A DNA stretch of 64,000 bases from Lentisphaerae bacterium WC36 (GTDB taxonomy: Bacteria > Verrucomicrobiota > Lentisphaeria > Victivallales > SZUA-371): positions 3,404,230 to 3,468,229 of the forward strand of contig CP085689.1 in the NCBI GenBank assembly GCA_020683205.1, given 5' to 3'. The notes under the pieces were generated by a model that did not search any database, was not told where the DNA came from, and saw only the letters and a list, made by a program, of their open reading frames with translations. Each line of letters opens with the position of its first letter. The first letter of the stretch is position 1. The position numbers and the translations under genes were made by a program. Shown here in pieces: positions 36,553 through 46,112 of the stretch.

Positions 36553-38139
36553 ATGAGAAGTATTTTTCAAAAAATCTTAACAGGAATGTTTTTTGTAGCT
36601 TTATTATCCTCAAATGCAAATAATTTGGAAAAACAAAATCAAGAAAATTTATATATTTATCCAAATATAGATATTTTAGAAGGAACTGATCAAGTTGCCA
36701 TAAATTGTAAAAATAAAATGCTTAGTAATAATTTAAAAAGCGGTAATGATTTTTTTATTCCAAAGATCAATTGTTATAATGTTAATATATTGCAAAACAT
36801 TAATTTTTTTGATATTAACCGCTTCTTTCAAGGCAGAGTAGGGTCTATATATAAAAATCAAATAAATTTAAATGAACTAAAAAATAAAATGAACTTATGT
36901 TTAAGTAGTTATGATTTTTTGAAGAATAATATTGACTTAAATTCAGTAGAATCTAAAAATTTGATTATTTATCATTCAATCTTAAAATCATTAAATTTTT
37001 TGGAAAATAAAAAAAATATTGAAAATTTATATTTAATTGATAATATCATAGTAAAAGACAAAAAATCGTACCCCAAATCGCAAGTGACTGCAATTAATGA
37101 CATAGTTGATAATTATAAATTAGATGAGAATCATTTTTCATTGCCTAAAGGCTTAATAGCGACTAAAAAACTATTTGTCAGCGAGAGTTCTGATTTTGAT
37201 TTTAGCACATTTTCACATTGTCCAAATGTTGAGGAATTTACTTTGTCTGGATCTAAAATGGGTAATTTAAACGCTTTGAAAAGAATGCCATTGAGAGTAT
37301 TAAGTATTGACAATACTTTGCTAAAAAATATTGCTGGAATAGAAAAGTTCCAATTGCAAGAGCTAAGCTTAGTTAATACTAGAGTAAGTGATTTTTCTTC
37401 ATTAACAAACCTAAATAAAATCAAAAAGTTGCGTTTGTCGTTGCATGCTAATAACACATTTTCCATAAATTTTTTAAAAGATATGCCGCTTGAAACCTTA
37501 ATAATTAAAATTTCTCAGAAAAAGATATTACCTCCAAAGGAATTATTTGACAAATCGTTATCAAAAGAGGAAAGACAAAGAATACATAAAGAATACTCAA
37601 AAAAATTACACAATCAGCCTAAGAAAAATATTTCCTTAGCTGGACTAAAAGGTAAGCCAATCAAAAAGTTATATTTAAGCAATTCAGCTGGAGATATTGA
37701 AAATTTGGAAATATTGAAGACTTTGCCATTGCAAGAGTTATATATCTCAGAAAAAAGTCTTACACAGTCTGACATTGAAGTAATTGCTAGTATCCCTACT
37801 TTAAAAAAACTTGCTATTGTTAAGTGTAATTTGACAAATAAGGATTTACTCAAAATATTAAAAGGAGGGAATCTAACTTCTTTGAATGTTTATGGTAATA
37901 AGAAACTTAATAATTTATTGATAATAACGTTGACTTGCAGTAGACTTGAATATCTTTATATTGGTAAAACAAATATAAATCACATTAGTAATATTACAAA
38001 ACTTAATCAATTAAAGGTTATCGAAGTGAGCAATTTACAGCTATCAAATTTGAGTAAAAAAATGATTGACTACAAGATGAAAAAAAAGCCATTTGTGATA
38101 TTAAATGATGTTGATAATATTGAATTATTATATTTTTGA
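36553..38139 (+). CDS. Exported leucine-rich-repeat protein
   Basis: 528 residues from the ATG at 36553, with AGGG 8 nt upstream (a GTG 9 nt earlier is less likely). N-terminal signal peptide MRSIFQKILTGMFFVALLSS. From about residue 200 onward there are irregular leucine-rich repeats of about 22-25 residues, for example MPLRVLSIDNTLLKNIAGIE, LQELSLVNTRVSDFSSLT and LPLQELYISEKSL. These resemble the open LRR solenoids of bacterial surface proteins. No anchor or sorting motif at the C-terminus. Ligand and role unknown; probably binds a protein or glycan outside the cytoplasmic membrane. Confidence 0.68.
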   Translation: MRSIFQKILTGMFFVALLSSNANNLEKQNQENLYIYPNIDILEGTDQVAINCKNKMLSNNLKSGNDFFIPKINCYNVNILQNINFFDINRFFQGRVGSIYKNQINLNELKNKMNLCLSSYDFLKNNIDLNSVESKNLIIYHSILKSLNFLENKKNIENLYLIDNIIVKDKKSYPKSQVTAINDIVDNYKLDENHFSLPKGLIATKKLFVSESSDFDFSTFSHCPNVEEFTLSGSKMGNLNALKRMPLRVLSIDNTLLKNIAGIEKFQLQELSLVNTRVSDFSSLTNLNKIKKLRLSLHANNTFSINFLKDMPLETLIIKISQKKILPPKELFDKSLSKEERQRIHKEYSKKLHNQPKKNISLAGLKGKPIKKLYLSNSAGDIENLEILKTLPLQELYISEKSLTQSDIEVIASIPTLKKLAIVKCNLTNKDLLKILKGGNLTSLNVYGNKKLNNLLIITLTCSRLEYLYIGKTNINHISNITKLNQLKVIEVSNLQLSNLSKKMIDYKMKKKPFVILNDVDNIELLYF

Positions 38140-38317
38140 TACATTAAAAATGTGTAAGGTAATAACTCTGAAATGAATAATTAATTTTTTTAGGAATGCT
38201 ATAATAAATATGTGAAAACGATATTAAAATATTTGAACTAAATACTTTAATAGTAGAGCTTTACTTTATGAATACAAATAATTTATTTACTAAAAAAATC
38301 TTTTAGAATAGTTTTTT

Positions 38318-38736
38318 ACTCTGCAACTTCTAGTTAGTAATCGTTTACCAAAAGATAAAATAAAAAAACTTTTTGGAATAAATTTTGTGGAGATAGTAAA
38401 CTTATCTAGGGGTAGACTCACTTTAATTTCTAGTAACTCTAAAAAGAATTCGCTTGATTCCAGGTTTGGGAGTCTTTTGAATTATTTGTAACTGAGGATA
38501 TGGTAGATCGTTTATCTTAAAAAAATTTTATGGAGCAAATAAAGGTAATGATACGCCATATAATAAATCTGTAATGAGTTTTAGTATGAGCTCACCAGCA
38601 GGAGGTATATCAAAGTATAAAGGAATTGATTTTTCATATAATATAATCGATTTCAGAAATTGAACTTAAAAATAATGAAAAGTTTTACTTGGTTCATTCT
38701 TATAGCCATCTTTTAAAAGATAGTGCTATAAAATAA
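38318..38736 (+). pseudogene. Decayed coding sequence of unknown origin
   Basis: Three consecutive frame pieces read as protein-like sequence. They are LVSNRLPKDKIKKLFGINFV to a stop near 38490, NDTPYNKSVMSFSMSSPAGG to RN-stop near 38664, and ISEIELKNNEKFYLVHSYSH to DSAIK-stop near 38736. No single frame spans them and no start is evident. The original product cannot be named. Confidence 0.45.
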
Positions 38737-38740
38737 TGTA

Positions 38741-38784
38741 AAAAAACTTCAAATTAACACTTTATTTGTTAACTTGAAGTTTCT
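38741..38784 (-). terminator. Terminator of the infA operon
   Basis: Long imperfect stem AAACTTCAAATTAACA / TGTTAACTTGAAGTTT with a T tract on the minus strand, about 45 nt after the infA stop. Confidence 0.8.
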
Positions 38785-38827
38785 TATCGAAAATTTATTT
38801 AAATACTTAAACAATATTTTTAATAAA

Positions 38828-39043
38828 TTATTTCTTACGGAATACAATACGACCTTTGCTTAAATCGTATGTAGACATTTCTAAAGTTACTACATCACCA
38901 GGTAAAATTCTAATAAAATTCAAACGCATTTTACCACTGATATGAGCTAAAACTTCATGCCCATTTTCTAATTCTACCTTAAACATTGTGTTTGGTAGCA
39001 ATTCTTTTACTACTCCATCTACTTTTATTACATCTTTAGCCAC
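38828..39043 (-). CDS. infA: Translation initiation factor IF-1
   Basis: 71 residues, the standard size. Single OB fold: [58 protein letters not shown]. It binds the ribosomal A site during initiation. Its start overlaps the end of map by 16 nt. Last gene of hisS-adk-map-infA; the adk-map-infA order is the end of the ribosomal protein spc operon in many bacteria, here separated from the ribosomal genes. Confidence 0.97.
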   Translation of the reverse strand: MAKDVIKVDGVVKELLPNTMFKVELENGHEVLAHISGKMRLNFIRILPGDVVTLEMSTYDLSKGRIVFRKK

Positions 39044-39801
39044 GTTAAAATCTCCGGTTCATTTTCTGTAATTAATACCATATGTTCAAAATGTGCTGAC
39101 CACTTACCATCTTTTGTTTTTACAGTCCAGCCGTCTGGTTCGGTATAAACTTTCTCCGTACCAAGGTTGAACATTGGTTCAACCGCTAGTACCATTCCTG
39201 GGCGTAATTTTGCCCCCTTAAATCCTGTTGTGTAGTTTGGTACTTCTGGCGGTTCATGTAATGCTGCTCCACAGCCATGACCAACATATTCACGAACTAC
39301 TCCTAATTTAGCACTAATAGCGCACTTTTCAATTGCCCTTGAAACATCGCTAATATGCTTGTTCGCATAAGCAGCTTGGCAACCAATGACGGTTGCTTCC
39401 TCTGTAACGCGTAATAATTCGTGAACGCGTTTGCTTGCTGAATTTGGATTGCCAACAATAAATGTCTTAGCATTATCGCCAATATAGCCGCCTAAATTCA
39501 CACCTACGTCAATACTAACAATGTCTCCTTCATTAACAAATTTTGTAACGCAACCAATACCATGAACAACTTCTTCATTTACAGAAATACAAATCTGTCC
39601 AGGGTAACCATGGTAACCAAGGAAGGCACTTTTGCCTCCAGTTTCAGCAATTAATCTCGCTGCAAAATCATCAATATGTTTAGTGCTCATTCCAGGCATA
39701 ACCAATTGTGGTAATTGTTCACGGACAAATGCCGCCGCTTGAGCTGCTTTTCTAATGCCAGAAATCGCTTTTTCACTATGAATTATGCCTTGTTTCGCCA
39801 T
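39028..39801 (-). CDS. map: Methionine aminopeptidase
   Basis: Removes the initiator methionine. About 257 residues, beginning [13 protein letters not shown]. Metal ligands as in type I enzymes: first Asp in [10 protein letters not shown], second Asp in [10 protein letters not shown], His in [17 protein letters not shown], Glu in AVEPMFNLG and in [10 protein letters not shown]. The ATG at 39801 lies just past the adk stop, with AAGGTG about 10 nt upstream inside adk. A TTG three codons earlier is in frame but unlikely. Confidence 0.96.
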   Translation of the reverse strand: MAKQGIIHSEKAISGIRKAAQAAAFVREQLPQLVMPGMSTKHIDDFAARLIAETGGKSAFLGYHGYPGQICISVNEEVVHGIGCVTKFVNEGDIVSIDVGVNLGGYIGDNAKTFIVGNPNSASKRVHELLRVTEEATVIGCQAAYANKHISDVSRAIEKCAISAKLGVVREYVGHGCGAALHEPPEVPNYTTGFKGAKLRPGMVLAVEPMFNLGTEKVYTEPDGWTVKTKDGKWSAHFEHMVLITENEPEILTWLKM

Positions 39802-39802
39802 T

Positions 39803-40456
39803 TTATGCAATCACCTTTAATAAATCAGCTAAAACATCAGCCTTATCTTGTACTGAATTAATATCAAACAATAAATCTTGTTTTTTGTAATATTCAATTA
39901 ATGGGGATGTTTGCTCATGGTAAACTTTCAAACGATCTTTAGCTGTGTCCAATGAATCGTCACTACGTTGGTAAATTTCACCATTACAGTCATCACATAC
40001 TTCAGCATTTTTAGGAGGCATGAAAATTTTGTTATAAACTTTTCCGCATTTTTTACATAGAACACGCGCAGTTAAACGTTCTAACAATACTTCGTCAGCT
40101 GCAGCAAAATAGATTACGCCATCTAAAGAACGACCACATTTTTCTAACTCAGCACTTAACATTTCTGCTTGAGGTAATGTTCTAGGGAATCCGTCTAAGA
40201 TAAAACCTTTATCACAATCATCTTGAGCTAAACGGCTACCAACCATCCCTGCAACAACTTCATCTGGAACTAATTGACCTTTGTCAATATAATCTTTTGC
40301 CATTTTACCTAATTCACTTTGAGCCTTGATTTCAGCACGGAAAATATCACCAGTAGAAATGTGTGTAATATCTTCTTTAGCTAAAAGAGCTTCAGAAATT
40401 GTACCTTTCCCTGCGCCTGGAGGGCCTAAAAATACTAAGTTTTTCTTTTTAATCAT
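39803..40456 (-). CDS. adk: Adenylate kinase, zinc-lid type
   Basis: 217 residues. Interconverts ATP + AMP and 2 ADP. P-loop FLGPPGAGKGT, STGDIFRAEIK for AMP binding, GFPRTLPQAE, and a long LID with four cysteines (CKKCGKVYN ... CDDC), which normally hold a structural zinc. DRLKVYHEQTSPLIEYY is the typical C-terminal block. Between hisS and map in the same direction. Confidence 0.96.
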   Translation of the reverse strand: MIKKKNLVFLGPPGAGKGTISEALLAKEDITHISTGDIFRAEIKAQSELGKMAKDYIDKGQLVPDEVVAGMVGSRLAQDDCDKGFILDGFPRTLPQAEMLSAELEKCGRSLDGVIYFAAADEVLLERLTARVLCKKCGKVYNKIFMPPKNAEVCDDCNGEIYQRSDDSLDTAKDRLKVYHEQTSPLIEYYKKQDLLFDINSVQDKADVLADLLKVIA

Positions 40457-40516
40457 ATTATAACTTTAAAACTCCAATTTTTATATGATATATTTATTTT
40501 TTTTAAATTTTTATCT

Positions 40517-41776
40517 TTATGCAAAATATTTAGTAATTTCGTTAATGTCTGTGTCAAATGATATCGTTTCTTGTGTGCCTTCTGACATATTTTTAACTAC
40601 AAATACGTTATCTTCAAGTTCAGATTCACCAATAATAACAACATGTTTTGCATTTAAACGATTTGCGCTACGCATTTGCGCTTTCATGCTTTTGCTTTCA
40701 ACTTCAGCAATAACTGCGATATTAGCTTTGCGTAATTTGCCAGATAATTCTAAAGCCTTAGCTCGGGCCGCATCACCCATGCTCACAATATAGCAATCAA
40801 GAGCTAATCGTTCATCGTTAATTACTCTTAAAGCTTCTTGAGCCATAATTAAACGCTCTAATCCCGCAGCAAAACCAACTCCAATCAATGGTTTCTTTTG
40901 TTGTGGTAAATGCACTTCGTAACGACCTCCGCCAGCGATAGCATTTTGTGCTCCTAGCCCTGGATGAGTTAATTCGAAGACTGTGTGTACATAATAATCA
41001 AGACCACGCACTAATCGTTTATCAACGGTATATTTAACACCTAAAGAATCAAGGATTTCGCAAACTCTTTTGAAGTATTCTTTTGTTTCTTCAGTAAAGC
41101 ATTCTACAACGTCAGGAGCGCTTTCAATAAATTCTTGGCATGCTGTTTGTTTACAGTCTAAAATACGCCAAACATTATTTTCTAGGCGAACTTTACAGTC
41201 ATCACACATTGTGTCAATTGATGCTCCAAAGTACTCTTTAAGCATTTTTGCTGCTGGAATGCGGTCTTTTTCAACCCCACGAGTATTAATTAATAGCTCA
41301 GCGCCAGTAATCTTCAATTCTTCAAGGTAATGCATTAGCATAGCGATGTTTTCAGCATCAAGTTCTGGTGCAACACGACCAACATTTTCAACACCAATTT
41401 GATGGAATTGACGACGACGACCCGCAGCAGGGCGTTCGCCACGAAACATTGGTCCAATATAATAAACACGTTTTTCATTACCATTCAATACATCTGTATT
41501 AAGTAACGCACGCATCACGCTTGCAGTTCCTTCTGGACGCAATGTCATGCTACGACCACCACGGTCTTCAAACGTGTACATCTCTTTTTGAACAACTTCT
41601 GTTGCGTCACCTAACCCACGTTTAAAAACTTCTGTATATTCAAAGATAGGCGTACGAAGTTCACCAAAGCCATAGAGACTGAAAACTTTACGCGCAGTAT
41701 CTTCTAAATTGTACCATCTACTAATCTCTTCAGGAAAAATATCTGCAGTCCCTGGAGGAGGTGTTGATTTAGCCAT
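40517..41776 (-). CDS. hisS: Histidyl-tRNA synthetase
   Basis: 419 residues, class II synthetase. Begins PPGTADIFPEEISRWYNLED. Motif 2 region LRPEGTASVMRALL and MFRGERPAAGRRRQFHQIGVE, histidine-specific LVRGLDYYVHTVFE, motif 3 GVGFAAGLERLIMA, and a C-terminal anticodon-binding domain from about residue 325. An insert has four cysteines (CDDCKVRLEN ... CKQTACQEF), seen in many bacterial HisRS. AGGA precedes the ATG. First gene of the hisS-adk-map-infA unit. Confidence 0.97.
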   Translation of the reverse strand: MAKSTPPPGTADIFPEEISRWYNLEDTARKVFSLYGFGELRTPIFEYTEVFKRGLGDATEVVQKEMYTFEDRGGRSMTLRPEGTASVMRALLNTDVLNGNEKRVYYIGPMFRGERPAAGRRRQFHQIGVENVGRVAPELDAENIAMLMHYLEELKITGAELLINTRGVEKDRIPAAKMLKEYFGASIDTMCDDCKVRLENNVWRILDCKQTACQEFIESAPDVVECFTEETKEYFKRVCEILDSLGVKYTVDKRLVRGLDYYVHTVFELTHPGLGAQNAIAGGGRYEVHLPQQKKPLIGVGFAAGLERLIMAQEALRVINDERLALDCYIVSMGDAARAKALELSGKLRKANIAVIAEVESKSMKAQMRSANRLNAKHVVIIGESELEDNVFVVKNMSEGTQETISFDTDINEITKYFA

Positions 41777-41830
41777 TACTCATTATCCTAAATGTTATAT
41801 TATCTATCTTATGCTTTTCTTAAAACAAAA

Positions 41831-41860
41831 TGCACCTTGAAAATATACTTCTAAGGTGCA
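41831..41860 (-). terminator. Hairpin after the HU gene
   Basis: TGCACCTT / AAGGTGCA stem (41831-41838 with 41853-41860), loop of 14 nt. The minus-strand side continues into TTTTGTTTT. Between the HU gene and hisS. Confidence 0.6.
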
Positions 41861-41903
41861 CTTTTACAAATATTTACAAAATATTAATCCATTTTTTAGT
41901 AGC

Positions 41904-42200
41904 TTAAACTGCTTTAGGATCAATTTTGTCAACGCGAGCTTTTAACTCTTTTCCTGCGCGGAATTTTACAACAACGCGTTCAGGGATAATAACTTCGTTG
42001 CCTGGATCATTTGGATTACGACCTTTACGGCTTTTACGAACTTTTACTTCGAATACACCAAAATTACGTAATTCGATGTTTTTGCCTTCTGCTAATTCAT
42101 CAGCCATATAATCAAGAGTTTTTTGTACAACTGAAGCCACATCATTTTGCGTTAAATTTGTTTCTGATGCAATTTTTACAACCAAATCTCTTTTTGTCAT
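41904..42200 (-). CDS. HU/IHF-family DNA-binding protein
   Basis: 98 residues, normal for the family. MTKRDLVVKIASETNLTQNDV forms the dimer helices. ELRNFGVFEVKVRKSRKGRNPN is the beta-arm region with the RNP tip replaced by RNPNDPG, followed by VVVKFRAGKELK. It bends and packs DNA. HU and IHF subunits cannot be told apart with certainty here. AAGGAAA sits before the ATG, behind a small hairpin in the leader. Confidence 0.93.
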   Translation of the reverse strand: MTKRDLVVKIASETNLTQNDVASVVQKTLDYMADELAEGKNIELRNFGVFEVKVRKSRKGRNPNDPGNEVIIPERVVVKFRAGKELKARVDKIDPKAV

Positions 42201-42223
42201 TTTAAATTTTCCTTATATGTTCT

Positions 42224-42244
42224 TTTTGGTGAAATGCACCAAAA
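42224..42244 (-). promoter_or_regulatory. Leader hairpin before HU ribosome binding site
   Basis: TTTTGGTG / CACCAAAA (42224-42231 with 42237-42244), loop of 5 nt, just upstream of the AAGGAA site. May influence translation or act as an operator; function not shown. Confidence 0.35.
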
Positions 42245-42527
42245 TTTTTGTTATAAAATAGTGAAATTATTATCTCGCTAAATTGGTTAATATGTAGTGA
42301 TTTAACTAACCAACTTTGAGATGTCTTGATTCCGTTTCTCGAAATCGAAATGATAAAGTATACTAAAATTACCATCTTGCAAAAAAAAAGTGCAAAAAAA
42401 TCGTTTTTTTTTACTCAAACTTGCTGAAATAGAACAATTTCAGTAATAGTTTTATAAAAAATAGTGAAATCACCACTCTTTGTAATTGAGAGTTTGGTTA
42501 AAAAAACAATTAAAATAAGGTGTTTTT
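42245..42527. other. Intergenic region between mfd and HU gene
   Basis: About 280 bp, no reading frame. A short hairpin, CTGAAAT/ATTTCAG, is near 42423-42442. The promoter of the HU gene must lie here on the minus strand, but no good -35/-10 pair stands out. Confidence 0.35.
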
Positions 42528-45500
42528 TTAGATTTCATCAATTAATTTACACATAAATTGTAATAGTTTTTGTGGTGGTTGTCCTGTTATTATACGTGGT
42601 ATTTTACCATTTTGTTTATAAAATCCCGTTAATGTTTTAATTAAAACTTTTTCATCATTAATTTTTATATTAATAATATTTTTATTGCCAGCGGTGATTT
42701 GTAATTTCATAACTGTTAACAAATTTTTAGCACTTTGCGGCATTTTCCCAAAACGATCTGTTAACTCTCTTGTTAAAGAATCAACATCTGCAATCGTACA
42801 GCAGTTTGATAAGCGACGATAAAATTCGATGCGTAATCGTTCACTAATAATGTATTCTTTGGGAAACGCTGCTGTTAGCTTATTTTGGCTATGGGTGACA
42901 TTAGCAAATGCAATGAAATTTAAATTCATATCAACTTGTGGAGGTAAAATTACGGTTTTCCCTTGAAGTTGCTGAATCATATTTTTTAATAGTTGGCAAT
43001 ATAAATCAAAACCAATCATATTAATATAACCACTTTGTTCAGCACCTAAAAGATTTCCAGCGCCACGGATTTCTAGGTCACGAAGCGCTAATTTAAATCC
43101 TGCGCCTAGATGGGTGTAACGACGTATCGCTGATAAGCGTTCTCGAGCTAGCGAGGTAATGGTGTTATCTCGAGGCATTAGTAAATAAGCATATGATTGG
43201 CGAGTCCAGCGCCCAACTCGTCCTCTTAATTGATATAGTTCAGCAAGGCCAAAGCGATCAGCTCGTTCAATGATGATGGTGTTTGCATTAGGAATATCAA
43301 GACCTGATTCAATAATTGTAGTTGTTATTAATACATCTGCTTGTTGTTCCATGAATGTTTGCATAACATCTTCTAGATTATTTTCGTGCATTTGTCCATG
43401 GGCAACGATAAAACGAATATGTGGGTTGCGTTTTTGCAAGTTTGCACAAACCTTATCGATGGTTTTTACTCTGTTATGGAGGTAAAAAACTTGACCACCA
43501 CGTTTTACTTCATTATTGATTGCTTCATCCACAATCTCATTATTATATTGAGTGATAATTGTTTTAACGGGTAACCTTTTCCCTGGTGCTGTCACTATGG
43601 TACTTAAATCGCGCGCTCCTGATAGCGACATATATAAAGTTCGTGGAATTGGGGTTGCTGTCATAGTTAAAACATCAACGTTAGCACGTAATTTCTTCAA
43701 GTTTTCTTTAGCTTTAACTCCAAAGCGTTGTTCCTCATCAATAATTACTAAGCCTAAATCTTTAAAGAAAACATCTTTTTGCACCAATCTGTGCGTGCCA
43801 ATAATAATGTCAACTTTATGCTCACGAATGTCGTGAATAATTTGTTTTTGTTCAGCTTTTGAACGAAATCTATTTAATAAGTCAATTAATACTCCATGCT
43901 CGGCAAAACGCTCTTTAAACGATAAAAAATGTTGTTGTGCTAATACCGTTGTTGGAACTAAAACTGCCACTTGTTTTCCATTCATTACAGCTGTAAACGC
44001 GGCACGGATTGCAACTTCAGTTTTGCCGTACCCGACATCGCCACAGATTAATCTATCCATTGGCGTAGTTTTTGTCATATCCTCAAGAACTTCAAATGTT
44101 GCTTTAGTTTGGTCTGGGGTGTCATTATAAGGAAATGAATCAATAAAAATTTGCCGTTCTAATTCATGATCTTCAAAAGCAAAACCCTCATGTGATTCTC
44201 GCGTCGCCTGTGTTTTTAACATGTCAATTGCAAAGGATTTAATGTTGTTAACAACGCTAACTTTATCTTTATTCCATTTACTGCCGCCTAGAGTATGAAG
44301 TTTTACCGAGCCTTTTGCTGACGGAATATAGCGGCTGACAACCCCGGCTTGAATAATTGGGACGTAAAGCATTTTTTCGTCAGCAAATTCTAGTACTAAA
44401 ACTTCACGTACATAATCATCTGTTTTTAATTCATTAATGCCATGGTACTTGCATAGTCCGTGTTCAAGGTGGATAGCGTAATCTCCTGCATCTAAATCCG
44501 CATAGACTGTTGAATCAATAGTATTTTCTGGATATGTTTGATTTTGCTCTGTGATTTTTTTAGTTTCAAAATTATACGTGTCCTGTTGTTCGGTGTGTTC
44601 TTCTGTCATCAATAGGTGATGGTTGCTTTTTTGTCCAGTGAAAATTTCTTTTTCAGTTAAAATTACGGTATTAATACTAGGGATAACAAAGCCATGTACA
44701 ATATTGCTGTCAATAAAAAATACTTTATTTAAAGGCAAGTTTCTTTGTTTAAACCACTCTTTAATAATATGATGATTTTCATGTTTCTGAGAATTGCTAA
44801 CAATGAAAATTTGATAATTAATGCGTAACCATTGTTCAATTTGCTGCCCTGTAATATTTTGTAATTGGTTTGAATTTAGCTTTTTTATTTCAGAAAGAGC
44901 GTCTTGATTTTTTTTTAGCCCTAAAATTTGTTTAGAAGTTAAACTAAATTGATTAGCAGTAGAATAGATTCCACAAAATGGAATGTTTTTGAAGGTGTCG
45001 GCCTCAATATCATCGCATAATAAAATTTTTTGAATATTATTATTTTCTAAAATATTTTTGTAACGATTCGCTTTTTGTTCTGACAAAAAGTTTGCGACTG
45101 TGGCAGTGCAACGTTCAGGATGAAAAATAGTTATGGCAGTATTTTCTAGGTTTAATAGCTCAAGGAAATCTTGAGTATTGAGATTTTTTTGCGCATTATT
45201 TTCTAATGTAATTTCATTATCAAAAATATTGCGTCGAATGATTTTGTAATTTTCAAGTGATCCTGTTGAAAATTGTGTTTTGGCATCAAAAGAGCGTATT
45301 GATTCAAGTTCTTCATCAAAAAATTCTAAACGAACTGGGTGTTCTTCACATACTGAAAAAATGTCAATGATGCCGCCTCGACGAGAAAATTCACCAGTTG
45401 TTTTTACTTCAAATTCATCATCGTAATCAAAATCGACTAGTTTATCAATAATATAGCTATAAGTCAGTTGCAAATTATTTAAATTAATCTCTAATTCATT

Positions 45501-45893
45501 GTCGCTAATTTTTTCTAAAGCAATTGATGGATCTAAAAAAGCACTGCAACTGCCAATAATTAAATCATAGTTGCCATTTTTTGCGTAATCAACTGCATTA
45601 ATATAATTATCTAGAAATTGAGGTATTTTATTATTGCCATTGCTAATTTCTGGAAGTAGTATGATTTTATAGTCAAATTGAAATTCATCTAGAAAAAGTT
45701 TGCATAATACAAAGAGTTCATCGGCAATACTAGAATTTTCGGTTATTAAAATGCTGTTCTTTTTGATTTTTTTCTCAATCAGATTTATAATTAGCAGAGC
45801 CGCAAAATCTATGTCAACGTTACTTAGCTTGAAGTTATCGCAAATTAGCTTATAACCTGAAATAAAATTTGTTATTAAATTTTTGAAATTCAT
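42528..45893 (-). CDS. mfd: Transcription-repair coupling factor
   Basis: 1121 residues. Removes stalled RNA polymerase and recruits UvrA. The N-terminal UvrB-like part has TTGEFSRRGGIIDIFS; the RNA polymerase interacting domain has DAGDYAIHLEHGLCKYHGI. The RecG-like helicase has Walker A GDVGYGKTEVAIRAA, VLVPTTVLAQQHF, box DEEQRFGVKAKE, TATPIPRTLYMSL, and GRVGRWTRQSYAYLL. The C-terminal domain ends with KLIDEI. Full family length, no visible defect. Divergent from the sigma factor gene. Confidence 0.96.
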   Translation of the reverse strand: MNFKNLITNFISGYKLICDNFKLSNVDIDFAALLIINLIEKKIKKNSILITENSSIADELFVLCKLFLDEFQFDYKIILLPEISNGNNKIPQFLDNYINAVDYAKNGNYDLIIGSCSAFLDPSIALEKISDNELEINLNNLQLTYSYIIDKLVDFDYDDEFEVKTTGEFSRRGGIIDIFSVCEEHPVRLEFFDEELESIRSFDAKTQFSTGSLENYKIIRRNIFDNEITLENNAQKNLNTQDFLELLNLENTAITIFHPERCTATVANFLSEQKANRYKNILENNNIQKILLCDDIEADTFKNIPFCGIYSTANQFSLTSKQILGLKKNQDALSEIKKLNSNQLQNITGQQIEQWLRINYQIFIVSNSQKHENHHIIKEWFKQRNLPLNKVFFIDSNIVHGFVIPSINTVILTEKEIFTGQKSNHHLLMTEEHTEQQDTYNFETKKITEQNQTYPENTIDSTVYADLDAGDYAIHLEHGLCKYHGINELKTDDYVREVLVLEFADEKMLYVPIIQAGVVSRYIPSAKGSVKLHTLGGSKWNKDKVSVVNNIKSFAIDMLKTQATRESHEGFAFEDHELERQIFIDSFPYNDTPDQTKATFEVLEDMTKTTPMDRLICGDVGYGKTEVAIRAAFTAVMNGKQVAVLVPTTVLAQQHFLSFKERFAEHGVLIDLLNRFRSKAEQKQIIHDIREHKVDIIIGTHRLVQKDVFFKDLGLVIIDEEQRFGVKAKENLKKLRANVDVLTMTATPIPRTLYMSLSGARDLSTIVTAPGKRLPVKTIITQYNNEIVDEAINNEVKRGGQVFYLHNRVKTIDKVCANLQKRNPHIRFIVAHGQMHENNLEDVMQTFMEQQADVLITTTIIESGLDIPNANTIIIERADRFGLAELYQLRGRVGRWTRQSYAYLLMPRDNTITSLARERLSAIRRYTHLGAGFKLALRDLEIRGAGNLLGAEQSGYINMIGFDLYCQLLKNMIQQLQGKTVILPPQVDMNLNFIAFANVTHSQNKLTAAFPKEYIISERLRIEFYRRLSNCCTIADVDSLTRELTDRFGKMPQSAKNLLTVMKLQITAGNKNIINIKINDEKVLIKTLTGFYKQNGKIPRIITGQPPQKLLQFMCKLIDEI

Positions 45894-45927
45894 ATTTACT
45901 TTATTGTGAAAAATTAGTTAAATTATC

Positions 45928-45956
45928 TTGACTTTTACTGTTTTACGCATTAGATT
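45928..45956 (+). promoter_or_regulatory. Candidate promoter of the sigma factor gene
   Basis: TTGACT, 17-nt spacer, TAGATT. It would give a leader of about 150 nt. Confidence 0.35.
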
Positions 45957-46112
45957 TATTTTCCTGTATGCAAGTTTTATCGTGGTTTTTTTAAAAATAA
46001 AACTTAACATAAGTTTAATATATCTTTTAAACCGTATTATAAAACTTTTTTGAATAAATTAATAGGTGCTTTTTTTTTATAAAGACCATACTTAGGAATT
46101 AAAAAAACAGCA

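Noticed and set aside
38337-38420. LVSNRLP, a motif of trehalose-6-phosphate synthase
   Set aside because: The following residues do not match that family and the frame is short; chance similarity in a decayed region.
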